Shown here: in pieces, positions 17,373 through 27,178 of the stretch
Numbering within the stretch: the stretch's first letter is position 1
How the letters are laid out: each line of letters starts with the position of its first letter
From: Deltaproteobacteria bacterium
GTDB taxonomy: Bacteria > Desulfobacterota > Desulfobacteria > Desulfobacterales > JAFDCJ01
Direction of reading: 5' to 3'
Assembly (NCBI GenBank): GCA_024277475.1
Contig: JAJRVC010000727.1
Location: 1 to 39,327, forward strand
DNA length: 39,327 nucleotides
Notes under the pieces: generated by a model
What the model saw: the letters and a program-made list of their open reading frames with translations, nothing else
What the model was told of the DNA's origin: nothing
The model's database searches: none
Program-made: the position numbers and the translations under genes

Positions 17373-17573
17373 ATGGCTGATGGAATAGTGAAGTGGTTTA
17401 ACAGCAGCAAGGGCTACGGCTTCATCGAGCAGGAAGATGGTCCCGATGTATTTGTTCATCACTCAGGAATCAATGCAAGTGGTTTCAAGTCCCTTTATGA
17501 AGGCGACCGGGTTACCTTTGACGTAGAGCAGGGCCAAAAAGGTCCCGCGGCAGTGAATGTCACAGTGCAATAA
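17373..17573 (+). CDS. Cold-shock domain protein (CspA family)
   Basis: A single cold-shock OB-fold of 66 residues, full length for the family. It starts [19 protein letters not shown], with RNP-1 (KGYGFIE, 13-19) and RNP-2 (VFVHHSGI, about 26-33), and keeps the aromatic RNA-binding face. AGGAGG precedes the ATG by about 9 bases. The protein binds single-stranded RNA and DNA and prevents misfolded mRNA. It stands alone between pylD and the FGE-like pseudogene, with its own promoter candidate and a strong terminator. Confidence 0.96.
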   Translation: MADGIVKWFNSSKGYGFIEQEDGPDVFVHHSGINASGFKSLYEGDRVTFDVEQGQKGPAAVNVTVQ

Positions 17574-17599
17574 TTCCCCTTACTGATTATTTATTAAAA

Positions 17600-17640
17600 G
17601 AAAGGCATCCCATCCTATTATCGGATGGGATGCCTTTTTC
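17600..17640 (+). terminator. Intrinsic terminator after the cold-shock gene
   Basis: A 15-bp stem, AAAGGCATCCCATCC paired with GGATGGGATGCCTTT, around a 6- to 7-base loop and followed by TTTTT. The A-rich opposite side makes it usable from both strands, so it can also end the leftward FGE-like gene, whose stop is at 17654. Confidence 0.9.
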
Positions 17641-17653
17641 AGTATGTGACCGG

Positions 17654-19447
17654 TTAATGAGCACTATTGGCCAGGATATCATTTTGAATGATTTCCGGGC
17701 TTACATCTCCTGCCTGGTGTTTATAGAGCGATACATGTTGCCTGAATATATCCAGTCTGTTTTTCAAACTCCGAACAAAATCTTCGTCGAGAAGACTCAA
17801 TTCCTGTGAAATAAGATTGAGCTGGCGCTCAAAAAGTGCTTCGGGATAACTCTGACTTTCTCTGACCCTGTCAAGATAGAATTTTGTAAAATGGCCCATG
17901 GCGGCATCGAGGATACGAAGCGATTCCTTTGCCCTGGCGATACCACGCTCCACGGCCTTGATGACGGACACGGACACCGTCTCCGCTTTCATTTTTTCCA
18001 GGCTTATATTTCCATTGATAACGACTTTTCGCCGGGCGGCATATTCCTGCAGGGATTCTGCTGCAAGAACTGCACTTCTGATGATACCTTTTATCGCTTC
18101 GGCTTCCTGTTTTCTGAGTAATACTTTGTTCTGTTTGAAAACTTTGCGTAAAAAAAGAAGTTGCTTTTTTTCAGCCTTATCACCGGCTGCGCTCATCAGC
18201 CGGTCAATCTCCGTGATCGGGTCATTGTCGCGGTGCTTTCCCATCATAGAACCTGAAGACCCATCCATTGCCTGGGTCGACAACTGCTGCAGACCCAGCA
18301 TGGCCCACTGCTGATCAAAACTCCCCCAGCGATCCTGGGAGGTCAGAATCCCGGACAGAACGACACGAAAGCCGATATCGGCGCTGCGAAAGGCTCCGTC
18401 ACCCAGAAAAAAAGGCTGCTCCTCCCGCCTGCCGGGCATGATTTCAACCAGGCTTTTACGAAAACTGCCGCCTTTGATAATAAAGCCACCGGCCGCTCCA
18501 TGCAGTCGATATCCTATAGAAAAATGGAATGGCTCCAACACCATTTCAGCTGCATTGCCGGCTGTATCGAAAAGTCCCAGGGGATTGGGACATTTCGTAC
18601 CGATCCAGGCAAGCCTTTCCTGAGGTTTAGCAGCCTCCCCGTCGGTAAACACGGCAAAGTCCGCGAGTGATCTTCCATCTAAAGGGAAAAATTCCTCTTC
18701 GTTCATCTGATATTCGGTGACCCGGTGACCGCCCCGGGCTGCATACTCCCATTCGGCCTCAGTAGGCAGCCGGATAAAACCGAAACGATTCAAAGCAAAT
18801 CCCGGCATCGCTTCGGGTGTATTTTTTATAAGCCATTAGGTATATTTGCGAGTGAATTCGACAGCTTCAAACCAGGAGATACCGATCTTCGGCCGTGGAT
18901 CATCGCCGCTAAATTGACCGTCCACACCCCGGCATCCTTCTTCCATTACGGCCTTCCACTGAAAATTGGAAATTTCATATTTACCGATAAAATAGTAAAA
19001 GCCGGTATAAGTCGGGTCATTGGCCGGCGGGCACAGGCCATCACCGCTGTCAGCTAGTTGCATGAGTTTCAAACGCCAGCTTTCCGGCATATCGCTAAGG
19101 GTGAAAGGTCCGGAAATCCCTTCCCCGTGTTTACCCTCCATGAAACTTTGATTACGCCGGCCGCAGTCTTTACAGCCAAGATCAATTCGCAGATCCCCGA
19201 AATAGTTTCGGGCGGAGACACAGACAGGATGCAGAATCAGCTTGCCGCCGCAGGGCATCGGGAGTTCTATGTCCGCTTCTGAAGGATTTGGATTGACCGC
19301 AGCCGCCAGACTGGGGGTTCGCGGCGCCATGGCATTATGCCCGGATACGCAATCCCAGGCGTAAAGCGTCGGGCTCTCAGCCGCTAGACCTAAAATAGCA
19401 ACCATCGGCAGAAAACCCAAGAATCGTAGAAATTTTAAATTCAACAT
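17654..19447 (-). pseudogene. FGE/SUMF1-fold protein (TagR-like), in-frame TAA at 18836-18838
   Basis: Two open frames in the same phase are split by one TAA: the first ends EFTRKYT and the second continues WLIKNTPEA, then the FGE-fold hallmark LPTEAEWEYAARGG. The restored protein is 597 residues: signal peptide, a Cys-rich N-terminal region (CGGKLILHPVC, CKDCG), the formylglycine-generating-enzyme fold to about residue 370 (NPLGLFDTAGNAAEM, KGGSFRKS), and a helical C-terminal tail of about 200 residues. With an ABC pair and a PpkA-like vWA gene upstream, it resembles TagR, the FGE-fold regulator of T6SS threonine phosphorylation. ATG 18808 could restart translation of the C-terminal piece, so partial function cannot be excluded. 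It may also be a sequencing error. Confidence 0.78.
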
Positions 19448-19496
19448 TTCTAAGTCATAAAAGGGGTATCCACTACGTGAGGCTAAACGATAAATC

Positions 19497-19635
19497 GTAG
19501 GTTTGGGTCAAGCCGACGCTCTGCAACCGATTTTGTTGGGTTCGCTAATTTTGTTGCTATTTCAAACTTTTGAGGTGCACCAAGATAGGCTAACCCGACA
19601 TAAATTGTGTTTACATCCCGCTTAACCCAACCTAC
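19497..19635. repeat. 139-bp element with inverted ends
   Basis: GTAGGTTTGGGTCAAGC at 19497-19513 is the near-perfect inverse of GCTTAACCCAACCTAC at 19620-19635 (one insertion, one mismatch). The interior has no frame of its own. This form is typical of a non-autonomous mobile repeat. The remaining part, 19636-19741, holds GTTCA-rich direct repeats also seen at 20990-21010 on the other side of the permease gene. Confidence 0.6.
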
Positions 19636-19741
19636 TGGTTGCGCAAGGGCAGCGAAATGAATACCGCGAAATGCATAAATATCGGAACTAAGTAAGCTCT
19701 GAACTCCAAACCCGTGAACCTCTGAACTTTGAACCCAAAGC

Positions 19742-20959
19742 CTAAACTTCACGGATGACCTCTGACGGTTCAATCCTCGAGACCTTAAAAGCGCCATAAG
19801 CCGAGGCCATGATAGAAAGCACCAGCATCAATACAAGAACTAACAGCATGTGTACGATGGATAATCGACATACGTATTCACCGCTCGCTAAATACTCGGT
19901 AAACAGCCTGTTGATCATAATCTCAGCAGTTTTGTAGAGAATAACGGCTGTCATAAAACCAAAAACGACCGTCGCGATGGACTGTAGGATAGGATACCAG
20001 ATGATGTTGCCGGTTGAAAACCCAATCAGGCTGGAAATACCCAGATAACGGCTTTTTCGGTTCACATTGGCCAGAACATTGCTTACCATGGAAGCAAAGT
20101 AACCCAATACGGCCACAACAGCGATCAGACCGAAAATAAGATTAAATGACCGGTCGAGGCTTTTGACCGTTTCGATCTCCTCGGCCTTGGTATATATTTC
20201 CAAACCCTGGTCCATCAACATGTTGCGTAGTTCGGACACATCATAAATTGAGCGGGCATAGAGCCTGAAACTGGGATAAACCCTTGATCCGGCCGGTCTC
20301 ACCGTGCCAGGCCAGCCGAACATCTTGGAGCCACGACCGTCGCGGTAGTCTTCGGTGGCTTCCAACAGCTCCAGCCGTACAAAAGCTGCTTCGCGGACAA
20401 AGGCTTCATGGGGTAATACGCCGGCAATTTTAAGATTTACCATAACCTGCTCCTTTGCCCCAGCGACCGACCGGCCCACCTTTCCGATGATATCCTGACC
20501 TGCCTTTACATTGAGTTTACGCGCAGCTATCGCCGACAGCACCACCTGCCTAACTCCGGTCGGGATACGGCCATATTGCAGCAACAGCGGATCACCATCG
20601 GCAGTGGGAATAAGAGACACCACCAGAGTACGCGGTTTGGTGGCATCCTTTTTGTAAAGGATCATGCTGGCCGCAATGGAACGGGTCTGTGGAATCACAA
20701 AATCAACATCACTGCGCTTGGCCAGAGCCTTAAACCAGTCCTCCCCGTAGCGGCCGCTGCCAACCGGGGAAATTTCCCTGTTTCGGGGATCTTGCAGCAG
20801 ACGATCCGACATGGTATTGATAATACCGCTCTTAACCCCAAAAAGCACCAGCAAAGGTGCCAAAACAGCTGCTAAGCCCATGATCGCACAGGCGGAAAGC
20901 AATCGTTCATAGAAGTAATCTCTCAGTGCCAGACGAAAAATCGTTTGAAAAGTGTGCAT
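19742..20959 (-). CDS. FtsX/MacB-type ABC permease (TagS-like)
   Basis: The 405-residue protein has one membrane helix near residues 22-44, a large extracytoplasmic region (about 50-270), and three C-terminal helices (about 272-295, 320-343, 368-392), the layout of the FtsX/MacB/LolC permeases that transduce force across the membrane rather than importing solutes. It ends VSRIEPSEVIREV, the typical family ending. The cognate ATPase gene lies 172 bp upstream. Next to a TagR-like and a PpkA-like gene, it best matches TagS, which with TagT and TagQR controls the threonine kinase PpkA in T6SS bacteria. The stop codon is TAG. Confidence 0.82.
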   Translation of the reverse strand: MHTFQTIFRLALRDYFYERLLSACAIMGLAAVLAPLLVLFGVKSGIINTMSDRLLQDPRNREISPVGSGRYGEDWFKALAKRSDVDFVIPQTRSIAASMILYKKDATKPRTLVVSLIPTADGDPLLLQYGRIPTGVRQVVLSAIAARKLNVKAGQDIIGKVGRSVAGAKEQVMVNLKIAGVLPHEAFVREAAFVRLELLEATEDYRDGRGSKMFGWPGTVRPAGSRVYPSFRLYARSIYDVSELRNMLMDQGLEIYTKAEEIETVKSLDRSFNLIFGLIAVVAVLGYFASMVSNVLANVNRKSRYLGISSLIGFSTGNIIWYPILQSIATVVFGFMTAVILYKTAEIMINRLFTEYLASGEYVCRLSIVHMLLVLVLMLVLSIMASAYGAFKVSRIEPSEVIREV

Positions 20960-21131
20960 AATTTAACCTAAACTGATTGGTTTCAGGTTCGGGGTTCAAG
21001 GTTCAAAGGTTACAACCGATGGGGACTGCGCACCCTACAGATCAAGGTCTGAAATGGGGTACGGATATTGCCCGCTTATATGAACTGTCCAGCATTTTTT
21101 AACCCGGAACGTTGAACCGTTCAACCTCTGC

Positions 21132-21929
21132 TTACCCAAATACCTTGGCTTTCACAGTGCCGGAATCCGTCTCTTGTTTCAAATCGAACTGTACATGACG
21201 AAATCCACGCTTGCCCAGATTACCCCAATCATGGGTGGCCATGATCAGGGTCACACCTTTTTCATCGGCCAAAGCACTGAACAAGTCCATGATATCTTCA
21301 GCGTTTATCGGATCAAGGGAAGCAGTGGGCTCATCGGCAATTACCAATGAAGGTTTATGGGCCATAGCACGGGCAATGGCGACTCTCTGACGTTCTCCGA
21401 CCGAGAGCTGACCGGGGCGCTTATTCAGATGGCGCTCGATGTGCAGGCGCCTGGCCATATCCTCAACGGCGTCATTTACCGGCAAACCGAGACCCATCAG
21501 ACTGATGCCAATGTTTTCACGGATTGAAAGGAAAGGAAACAGACCGCCCGTTTGCAGAACGTATCCGATCTGCGCCATGCGGATGCGGGCCAGCCGGCTC
21601 AATTTCTTGCGCGTCCAGGCATCCATGATATCCTGCTTCTGCCCCTGTTGGCTAAAAAAGACAAACCGGCCGGCTTCGTCGGGTCGCAGGACCATAGCAA
21701 GCAGGTCGAGTAAGGTACTCTTGCCACATCCACTCAATCCGACCAGTGCTACTTTTTCCCCTCGACGAACAATCAACTCCGGCACAGCCAGGGTAAAGCC
21801 TTGGACCCCGGGCCACCTTTTGGTGACGGTAGTCAAATGAAAGACCTCTTCGTCTTTAGCTACATCAGCGCCGGGCGTCATGGCTTGTTTCTTTTCTTTT
21901 ACCGCAGACTCACTTTGGCTACCAGCCAC
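21132..21929 (-). CDS. ABC transporter ATPase (LolD/TagT-like)
   Basis: A 265-residue nucleotide-binding domain with Walker A GLSGCGKS (64-71), Q-loop in YVLQTGGLFPFL, signature LSVGERQRVAIARA, Walker B LVIADEPTASLDP and switch histidine in MATHDWG. It belongs to the LolD/MacB/FtsE class that pairs with FtsX-type permeases. The first 25 residues are a polar extension. GTG start with AGGGAG ten bases upstream. A MITE (copy 2) begins 36 bp upstream, between this gene and the vWA gene, and may have changed the operon's regulation. The role as TagT is inferred from neighbours. Confidence 0.88.
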   Translation of the reverse strand: MAGSQSESAVKEKKQAMTPGADVAKDEEVFHLTTVTKRWPGVQGFTLAVPELIVRRGEKVALVGLSGCGKSTLLDLLAMVLRPDEAGRFVFFSQQGQKQDIMDAWTRKKLSRLARIRMAQIGYVLQTGGLFPFLSIRENIGISLMGLGLPVNDAVEDMARRLHIERHLNKRPGQLSVGERQRVAIARAMAHKPSLVIADEPTASLDPINAEDIMDLFSALADEKGVTLIMATHDWGNLGKRGFRHVQFDLKQETDSGTVKAKVFG

Positions 21930-21965
21930 GATGGAAATCTCCCTGATTATGCTGTCCCATTAATT

Positions 21966-22073
21966 GACAATTTCGTAAAAAATCAAAATTCATGAATTTT
22001 AATCTTATAACCTACTGTAATTATTAAGTGTGAAATTATATTTTGTGTTTTTTGTGCCTTTTTGCGGCCACAT
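21966..22073 (+). repeat. MITE-like element, copy 2
   Basis: 108 bp with the same ends as copy 1, flanked by a perfect 8-bp direct repeat CATTAATT (21958-21965 and 22074-22081). This copy gives the clearest borders of the family. It lies between the vWA gene and the ABC ATPase. Confidence 0.85.
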
Positions 22074-22188
22074 CATTAATTAGAAGATGAGAAAATTTTC
22101 CCATACAATTTTTTTTGCTTAAAATGAATTTAATACGGAGCATTCTTCTCAGATTGCCGTTTTGGGGCAAAACTTAGGGAACGCAGCC

Positions 22189-24192
22189 CTAGGGCATCAA
22201 GCTCAAGGGCACTCTATAAACGGAATCTCCCGGTTCTTTTGCCCCGAAGCTCGTCCAGTTGGCCACATCGTCATGAATTTGAGTATATCTTTTAATTTTT
22301 GATTTTAAATTATTAATAAATGTCTGTTGCTCCCCCAGACTTAACCGGTACCAATCCTCTTCCGTAAGTCGCATAATATTGCTGCGATAGGGCAAATCGT
22401 CAAGAAATTCGGCCAGAATACCCAACTCACCCAGATTCTGGTTTGGTTTTCGGCTGAATTGGTTGGGATCACGGGATGTTTGGGCAGCCACCGAGAGGAT
22501 ACTGTTAAAAAAATCTCTGGCTCCTGTCCGCTTGGTTCTCTGGGCCTGATCAAGCACGACCTCCAGACGCCAGCTTAAGTCGCTGAGCTGATTTTTAGTT
22601 AACAGCACACTCACTTTAAATGTCGGCGTGTCGGGTCTTGCAAGATCCATGTCTGAAACCCAGGCTTTGACTACCTCCGGAGATTTGATGCCGCCACGGG
22701 CCCCCAAAAATTCCAGCTGCATCGCGTATCCCAGTATGGCGGCTTTGCGCACGGCTTCCTGCACGGCATCCTTGGTTTGAGCAGTGGCTTCATCCGGCAG
22801 GACCAGACGCTCACCGGCGCCTGTAGCTCTCACCAGTTCCACCATCTGAGCGCCGACCCCTTCAACCACACTCCCAAAACCACGCACACCGGCACCGGCT
22901 CGGCCGGCCTCGATCGGTACATACAGATCTCCGATATTCGGATCGCTGTGTCCGGTCAAAACCCGGTACTGAATTTCAGCATAATCATGGTTATTTTGCT
23001 TTTTACCGGCGGGAGTTTTAAGATGAAGGGCAAAGATCTTGACTCCTTTGGCTGCCGCCAGATCAGCGATCTCAGACTCGTTCATCCCCGTAGAGGAATA
23101 AGGATCGTCGTTGCGGATAGCACCTGCATCAGTTATCAGAAAAACCAGTCGGGACTGATACGGTGCCCAGTAAAGTTTGTCAAGGGCTGTCTTGAGCCCA
23201 GCAAAGGCGTCTTCATTAAAAGAATGGGTGGAGACTTTGGCTTCCTTTGTTTGGCTCAATGCGTATTCAAACTGTTTGCGTTCACGTCCATCCCGCAAAT
23301 CAGACAATACTCTGGCTTCATAGATGAGACCCGGCGTTTTGCGCGTGCTGTTACGGAAGGCAACCAGTCCGAAAGCGACTTTTTCGGACAGACCAGCTTT
23401 TTCGATAGCATCATAAATTTTACGAACAGCCTCCCGGGTCCGTTCAATGTAAGGTTTCATGGAAATGGTGGTATCGATAACGAATACAATGGCTGTTTTT
23501 AATTCCGCATCTGCCGGTAATTGACCGGTTCCAGGATCAATGGAAGCTACTTCCAGGAATTTAACACCCTCAAAAAGTTCGATCGCATTAAAAATGGGTA
23601 TAAGGTAGAATCGCTTTCCTGACACGGCTTCTCCGGGTGGTTCAACGGCCAGGAGCGGAAAATCTTCCGGTGGGGACAATTCCCCCGATTGAATCGCAGT
23701 AAATTGAGATATAAGTTCTGATGTCTGTTTTCGGGGTGTGGGCGAGCCGGCAACCGTTTGCAGTGAATTCAGATCTCTGAAAAAAAGTGCCGGCCGGCGG
23801 CCGGTTCTTTCGGTAAAGACAAGTGTCAAGGCCTGATTCCAATCGGATGCTTTCGCCCCGTTGATCCACCCGGTGGGGCCCGCAGTGCTCGAAAGTCCAA
23901 CTTCCAGCCAGGGTTCACCAGCCACTGCGGCCCGCTCGTAAACGTAATAGACCGTAAAGGGCTTAATCCAACTTTCCAGGACCTGCACGGAGTCACCATC
24001 GACCGCAAACAATTTTGCACCCGGGTGGGTTATTACCTTTTGATACAAAGTTCGCTTGCCGGGTATGAGCAGAGGGTTGCGCTGCTGGGCACCTGCAGCG
24101 CCTGTCCAAATGAGCACCAGACAGACAAGGCAGAACGTAAATAATGAAATTTTTCCGGCAGTCTTTAGGGCTATCACTTTTTTATTCTTCAT
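22189..24192 (-). CDS. Secreted vWA-domain protein resembling PpkA without the kinase
   Basis: I start at ATG 24192 (GGAG eight bases upstream) rather than the open-frame start at 24303, giving 667 residues. A signal peptide or anchor at about 12-34 ends at GAAGAQQ. Then come an SH3-like region (RTLYQKVITHPGAKLF to GPTGWING, about 45-112), a von Willebrand A domain from about residue 233 with MIDAS motif DTTIS at 240-244 and later LVFLITDAG, and a C-terminal helical region. The RTLYQKV-PGA start followed by vWA matches the periplasmic part of T6SS PpkA kinases as I recall them, but no kinase domain is present. The protein likely works outside the membrane with the TagRST-like proteins. The stop is TAG, followed four codons later by TAA. 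Confidence 0.75.
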   Translation of the reverse strand: MKNKKVIALKTAGKISLFTFCLVCLVLIWTGAAGAQQRNPLLIPGKRTLYQKVITHPGAKLFAVDGDSVQVLESWIKPFTVYYVYERAAVAGEPWLEVGLSSTAGPTGWINGAKASDWNQALTLVFTERTGRRPALFFRDLNSLQTVAGSPTPRKQTSELISQFTAIQSGELSPPEDFPLLAVEPPGEAVSGKRFYLIPIFNAIELFEGVKFLEVASIDPGTGQLPADAELKTAIVFVIDTTISMKPYIERTREAVRKIYDAIEKAGLSEKVAFGLVAFRNSTRKTPGLIYEARVLSDLRDGRERKQFEYALSQTKEAKVSTHSFNEDAFAGLKTALDKLYWAPYQSRLVFLITDAGAIRNDDPYSSTGMNESEIADLAAAKGVKIFALHLKTPAGKKQNNHDYAEIQYRVLTGHSDPNIGDLYVPIEAGRAGAGVRGFGSVVEGVGAQMVELVRATGAGERLVLPDEATAQTKDAVQEAVRKAAILGYAMQLEFLGARGGIKSPEVVKAWVSDMDLARPDTPTFKVSVLLTKNQLSDLSWRLEVVLDQAQRTKRTGARDFFNSILSVAAQTSRDPNQFSRKPNQNLGELGILAEFLDDLPYRSNIMRLTEEDWYRLSLGEQQTFINNLKSKIKRYTQIHDDVANWTSFGAKEPGDSVYRVPLSLMP

Positions 24193-24431
24193 TTCATACT
24201 CCATCGATAAATAAGGTTCGATCTGGAAACGAGGTAGTTTAACCGGATAAACCGGGCCCAAACAGGAAAAATTAATCACGAAAGTACGAAATAACGAAAA
24301 CACGAAAAAAGAGACCTAAATTTCGTGCTTTCCAGCTTCCGTGTTTTCAGGATCAAAAAAAGTTGCGCCATAAAATGCAAAGAAATAACTAATCAATTAT
24401 TCAACCAGTAACCTATTCAACGAGGTCTGAA

Positions 24432-25052
24432 TTACCAGTTTTTTAACAATTCGCGTGCTTTATAAGATCCCTCAGCTGCCTGCTTTTTAACCCATTGTTT
24501 AAGATTTGAAAGGTGAATATCGGCTTCGGAGAATCCCTGGGACAACGCCAGTTGATACCAGTCGTGGGCAACCTCGGGATCTTTAAGAATCGTCCCACTG
24601 TCGCCTGCATACGTAGGATCAAAATACCTTCCGACTTCTAAAGCAGCTTCCCCATTTTCGGCTTCAGCGGCGTATTCCAATAAAATAAATGCAGCATCGG
24701 CCCTTTCCGGCTTGTTCGGCAGTGATTTCGCCATTGCCAGGGCGCCTTCCGGATCGATTCCCTTTCTCATGGCTTCCCGCACCTGTTCAAGCAAAGGCGC
24801 ATCCGGTGCATAAGACGGGGTGATGGGCTCGATTGCCTTGATTTTGGGAGGCTGGTTCGCCATCCGTGGCAACTCGATGGGCTTTTTCACCTCTAACTCA
24901 ACCTTTCCCCGTGTCTGTGTCTTCGTATTTTCCGTGCGGACGGAATTCCAGACCAAATATCCGCCGAAGACAATAACGACGAGACCAATGATAACAATAA
25001 TTGTTATAATCCACCATCGTTTACGATTCTCGTTATTTGGGTAATTTTTCAC
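24432..25052 (-). CDS. Membrane-anchored Sel1-like repeat protein
   Basis: The 206-residue protein starts at GTG 25052 with AAAGGA upstream. It has a basic N-terminus (NRKRW), one membrane helix at about 13-34, a Pro-rich linker, and helical repeats. One unit, DPEVAHDWYQLALSQGFSEADIHLSNL, is Sel1-like, and the region before it (about 90-150) has TPR-like helices. Such proteins are scaffolds. It precedes the vWA gene by 239 bp on the same strand and may be the first gene of the Tag-like cluster. Specific function unknown. Confidence 0.65.
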   Translation of the reverse strand: MKNYPNNENRKRWWIITIIVIIGLVVIVFGGYLVWNSVRTENTKTQTRGKVELEVKKPIELPRMANQPPKIKAIEPITPSYAPDAPLLEQVREAMRKGIDPEGALAMAKSLPNKPERADAAFILLEYAAEAENGEAALEVGRYFDPTYAGDSGTILKDPEVAHDWYQLALSQGFSEADIHLSNLKQWVKKQAAEGSYKARELLKNW

Positions 25053-25134
25053 CGGCTTTCCTTTAACAGTCTTAAATTCTTAGTTTTTTGTGATAGTATA
25101 GGAAAATGGAGTTGGCGTGTCAAATAAATTTGTC

Positions 25135-26523
25135 TCACGAGCTGTCCGGATGCACCATTTTATAAGGATCGACAATTTGATCAAACTTTTCAGCGCTGAC
25201 ATAGCCAAGTTTTAAAGCCGCATCTTTGAGTGTCAGTTCATTTTCAAAGGCAAAGTGCGCTATTTCAGAAGCCTTGTCATAACCAATCAGCGGGGTTAAG
25301 GATGTGACGAGCATAAGCGATTCATGCAAATACTTGTCAATCTTCTTGCGGTTGGGCTCCGTACCCTCTACCAGGAAGTCTGCGAAGTTGTTGCAGCTGT
25401 CCGCCAGAATATGCACGGACTGGATGATGTTGAAAATCATCATGGGTTTATATAAGTTTATCTCCAGGTACCCGCCGGCACCCGCAAAAGCTACCGCGGT
25501 GTCATAGCCCATGACCTGAGCGGCCACCATGCTCATGGCTTCACACTGGGTGGGATTGACTTTTCCAGGCATAATCGATGAGCCCGGTTCATTCTGTGGA
25601 ATCCGCAATTCATATAAACCGGCCCTCGGTCCACAGCTGAGCAAGCGAATATCATTAGCAATTTTATACAGGGAAACCGCCAGTGTTTTCAGGGTTGCAC
25701 TGGCCTGTACCAGTGCATCGTGCGCCCCCATGACGGCGAACAAATTGGGGGCCGGTACAAACCTCAAGCCGGTGATTGCGGCGATATTGTGCACGGCTTC
25801 TTCCGCAAAACCTTTGCCGGCATTAAGACCGGTGCCGACCGCTGTTCCACCGAGAGCCAGCTTGTACAGCCCTTCTAAAACCCCCTCCAGCCATCCGATA
25901 TCATCTTCAAGCATCCCCACATAACCGGAAAATTCCTGACCGAGGGTCAGCGGGACGGCGTCCTGCATGTGGGTGCGCCCGATTTTGACGATGTCGCCCC
26001 ATGCCTTGGCCTTGCGATCCAGGGCATCCCGCAGCTTTTTAACCCCGGGAATCAGGATTTCTTTAATCGCCCTGGCAGCGGCAATATTCATAGCCGCGGG
26101 AAAGGCGTCGTTGGAAGACTGCGACAGGTTGACATGGTCGTTGGGATGAACGGGGTTTTTGCTGCCCAGTGCACCGCCGGCAATCTCGATGGCACGATTG
26201 GCGATGACTTCGTTGACGTTCATGTTGGACTGGGTGCCGCTGCCCGTCATCCACACATGCAGGGGAAAATGATCATCCAATTTTCCTTCGATGACCTCGT
26301 CGGCCGCCTGTAAAATCAGTTGCATCGTTGCCTTTGACAGCTTACCGAGTCTGTGATTGGCCACAGCCGCCGCCTTTTTGACAATTGCCAGGGCATGGAC
26401 GGCTTCAATGGGAATAAGGTCCTTGCCGATGGAAAAATAAATCAACGATCGCTGGGTTTGGGCTCCCCAGTATCGATCGGCAGGAACTTGGATTTCCCCC
26501 ATGTTGTCGGTTTCTTTTCGCAT
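25135..26523 (-). CDS. fumC: Class II fumarate hydratase
   Basis: Fumarase, interconverting fumarate and malate in the citric acid cycle or its reductive form, as an oxygen-stable homotetramer. The 462-residue protein has the superfamily signature [16 protein letters not shown] (about 315-330), [20 protein letters not shown] near the start, [14 protein letters not shown], and [20 protein letters not shown]. The length is normal. A distinction from aspartase is made by the GSGTQ...VNEVIANRA form. The start codon lies two bases after the higA stop, so the two may be read together. No iron-sulfur class I fumarase gene is nearby. Confidence 0.95.
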   Translation of the reverse strand: MRKETDNMGEIQVPADRYWGAQTQRSLIYFSIGKDLIPIEAVHALAIVKKAAAVANHRLGKLSKATMQLILQAADEVIEGKLDDHFPLHVWMTGSGTQSNMNVNEVIANRAIEIAGGALGSKNPVHPNDHVNLSQSSNDAFPAAMNIAAARAIKEILIPGVKKLRDALDRKAKAWGDIVKIGRTHMQDAVPLTLGQEFSGYVGMLEDDIGWLEGVLEGLYKLALGGTAVGTGLNAGKGFAEEAVHNIAAITGLRFVPAPNLFAVMGAHDALVQASATLKTLAVSLYKIANDIRLLSCGPRAGLYELRIPQNEPGSSIMPGKVNPTQCEAMSMVAAQVMGYDTAVAFAGAGGYLEINLYKPMMIFNIIQSVHILADSCNNFADFLVEGTEPNRKKIDKYLHESLMLVTSLTPLIGYDKASEIAHFAFENELTLKDAALKLGYVSAEKFDQIVDPYKMVHPDSS

Positions 26524-26525
26524 CT

Positions 26526-26834
26526 TCAGCTTACCCGTGACGCACAGGGCCTGACTTCATGCTTTATTCTTTCTTCCAGTTCATCCCGAACAATATCAAG
26601 ATCATAATCTGCCTGCAGACCCATCCAGTACTCAGGTGCCATTTTAAAAAACCTTGCCAACCGCATGGCTGTATCAGCGGTAACTCTCCGTCTTCCCTTG
26701 ACGATTTCGTTGATGCGCCTCGGCGGCACACTGATTTCCAAAGCCAGTTTGTTCTGGCTCATTGCCAGCGGCTTCAAGAATTGCTCCAGAAGGATTTCAC
26801 CCGGATGGATAGGAGCCATTCTTTTCTTTTTCAT
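26526..26834 (-). CDS. higA: HigA-family antitoxin
   Basis: A 102-residue HTH protein with the HigA start [15 protein letters not shown] and an XRE-type helix-turn-helix ([27 protein letters not shown]), then [20 protein letters not shown]. It normally neutralises HigB and represses its own promoter. The partner toxin gene upstream is only a stub (26797-26973), so this is an orphan antitoxin. It is complete and probably still makes a DNA-binding protein. It abuts fumC. Confidence 0.92.
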   Translation of the reverse strand: MKKKRMAPIHPGEILLEQFLKPLAMSQNKLALEISVPPRRINEIVKGRRRVTADTAMRLARFFKMAPEYWMGLQADYDLDIVRDELEERIKHEVRPCASRVS

Positions 26835-26973
26835 AATGCACCTCGGATTGAATGATCTGATTCAACGATCGTAACTGCAACAACGCGCTGCGGTAAATTT
26901 TTGGTGGGGAACTTTTTGAAAAATATCGTTTAAAAACCTTTTCGGTTTCTTTGTCCTTAAACGATCCAACCAT
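26797..26973 (-). pseudogene. higB: Truncated higB toxin
   Basis: An unlisted short frame from ATG 26973 encodes the HigB N-terminus: MVGSFKDKETEKVFKRYFSK, then PPKIYRSALLQLRSLNQ. After about 43 residues it runs into the higA start region and stops at 26797-26799. The ribonuclease core of HigB (about 50 further residues with the catalytic His/Arg) is missing, as if an internal deletion joined the toxin head to higA. The toxin is dead, which explains why the antitoxin is orphaned. Confidence 0.75.
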
Positions 26974-26981
26974 GATTTGAC

Positions 26982-27002
26982 CATATAACGTTAAACGTTA
27001 AA
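26982..27002. promoter_or_regulatory. Possible HigA operator
   Basis: ATATAACGTTAAACGTTAAAT contains two AACGTT boxes six to seven bases apart, almost palindromic, just upstream of the higB stub. HigA proteins bind such sites upstream of higBA. Binding here is inferred. Confidence 0.4.
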
Positions 27003-27178
27003 TGTCAATAAATGAAATGTAACAAAATCGAGCAGCACATCTTATCAACTAATTTGAGTCGACAGCTTTCAGGTGGGACCATGTTACCGCGCCAAATAAA
27101 TAGTCGGGTTGGGGCTTCGAGGATGGTTTAGGGCTTTAAACATGCATTTTATAATTTTAAGAAGCATGCGATATACGC

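Noticed and set aside
19483..19797. 104-codon frame over the inverted-repeat element.
   Set aside because: It overlaps the repeat and the permease end; composition is repeat-derived.
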